From positions 5,890,001 through 5,954,000 of the forward strand of contig OZ252053.1 in the NCBI GenBank assembly GCA_965247965.1: a stretch of DNA of 64,000 nt. Reading direction: 5' to 3'. The notes under the pieces were generated by a model that saw nothing but the letters and a program-made list of their open reading frames with translations, ran no database searches and was not told where the DNA came from. Positions 63,697-64,000 of the stretch are shown here, one piece after another. Origin of the DNA: UBA7328 sp965247965. Its GTDB lineage: Bacteria > Bacteroidota > Bacteroidia > Chitinophagales > Saprospiraceae. Position 1 is the first letter of the stretch. Every line of letters begins with the position of its first letter. A program made the translations under genes and the position numbers.

Positions 63697-64000
63697 TGTC
63701 CCGACGTTGTTCAAAAATCATGTCATAACAGACTAATAATCAGCACTTAACAAAGGTTTCAAAATTTTTTGATTTCAACAAATTTATTTGTTCCTGAGAC
63801 TTTTTAGTTTCAGATCATGCACCAAGGAAAATTTGTATTCGCTCAAGTCATTGACCACATTCCAAGATATGAGTTTCAAAAAGCAGTTGATAAATACAAA
63901 GGCAACTATAAGGTAAAGACCTTTAAGTGTTGGTATCAATTTCTGTGTTTGATATTTGGCCAACTCACCCATCGAGAAAGTTTACGTGATATTGTCACTT
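63694..64000 (+). mobile_element. left end of an IS4-type (DUF4372) element
   Basis: Begins TAGTGTCCCGACGTTGTTCA at about 63694 and runs past the window end. The first 120 bp have no gene and form the element's terminal region. The right inverted repeat and target duplication are outside, so the exact start is approximate by a few bases. Confidence 0.7.
63817..64000 (+). CDS. IS4-family transposase with DUF4372 N-terminus (partial)
   Basis: ATG at 63817 opens MHQGKFVFAQVIDHIPRYEF, then FKCWYQFLCLIFGQLTHRES and LRDIVT at the window edge. This closely matches the DUF4372 N-terminal domain of IS4-type transposases common in Bacteroidota (MNQGKYVFAQLI..., CWxQxLCMxFGQLSxRESLRD). The catalytic DDE part lies beyond the window. 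It is the fifth distinct transposase lineage with a DDE fold in this segment. Confidence 0.85.
   Translation, partial: MHQGKFVFAQVIDHIPRYEFQKAVDKYKGNYKVKTFKCWYQFLCLIFGQLTHRESLRDIVT

Noticed and set aside
1..64000. CRISPR array or tRNA/rRNA genes
   Set aside because: No regularly spaced identical repeats with unique spacers and no cloverleaf or rRNA-like sequence were noticed on either strand; repeats found are short, dispersed or tandem.

Overview
The window looks like a chromosome segment of a Bacteroidota bacterium, most likely a Saprospiraceae/Lewinella-type member of the class Saprospiria. This is inferred from gene content: an Oar-like TonB-dependent receptor with an N-terminal carboxypeptidase-regulatory-like domain, DUF2911, DUF4197 and DUF6090 families, a DUF4372 IS4-type transposase, SSS symporters and abundant short intergenic repeats. 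No rRNA, tRNA, CRISPR array or replication origin was recognised.

Layout. 1-20 kb is mostly ordinary chromosome: a TonB-dependent receptor (cut by the window edge), a phosphoribosyltransferase, a two-gene Fe-S electron-transfer pair, a DUF2442 gene with a DUF4160 relic, a TPR lipoprotein diverging from an FAD oxidoreductase, a DUF2911 protein, a sigma/anti-sigma/secreted-protein operon, a sodium:solute symporter with a 36-residue membrane partner, a PIG-L deacetylase and mazG. 20-27.2 kb is a nest of four insertion sequences: an IS4-family element inside an IS630 element, followed by an IS21 element inside an IS1634-like transposase gene. 27.4-31.5 kb is an amidase gene split by an IS91-type element that carries a tyrosine recombinase. 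32-36.5 kb holds a SRPBCC protein, a GH32 enzyme and a CoA-transferase. 36.8-38.8 kb is another DDE insertion sequence abutting a 5'-truncated Nramp transporter. 42-43.6 kb is an IS66 element with perfect 8-bp target duplications. 43.6-46.1 kb is a gene graveyard with fragments of DUF6090, SLATT, metallophosphoesterase, NhaC-like and DUF885-like genes. 46.5-50.5 kb is a HupE / parvulin / DUF3604 cluster whose DUF3604 gene has an in-frame TGA. 51.5-63 kb contains two class III nucleotide cyclases (one frameshifted), an asparaginase-family enzyme, MsrB, a sulfotransferase, a SNF2 helicase and a 2OG-Fe(II) oxygenase. The window ends in an adhesin-like gene cut by a further IS4-type element.

The insertion-sequence architecture can be checked arithmetically. 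Removing the inferred insertions, with one copy of each target duplication, restores exact triplet frames for four interrupted genes: IS630 transposase 430 aa, IS1634 transposase 588 aa, IstA 523 aa and amidase 537 aa. This analysis exposed the most unusual signal: two near-identical 20-bp palindrome-bearing inserts, each flanked by a TA duplication. One disrupts the IS630 transposase and the other disrupts istA of the IS21 element. In both, the insert lies between the first and second catalytic Asp of an RNase H-fold transposase. Three separate frameshifts fall exactly on 8-nt A/T homopolymers.

All function assignments come from reading motifs and recalled family patterns. No database search or structure prediction was run.
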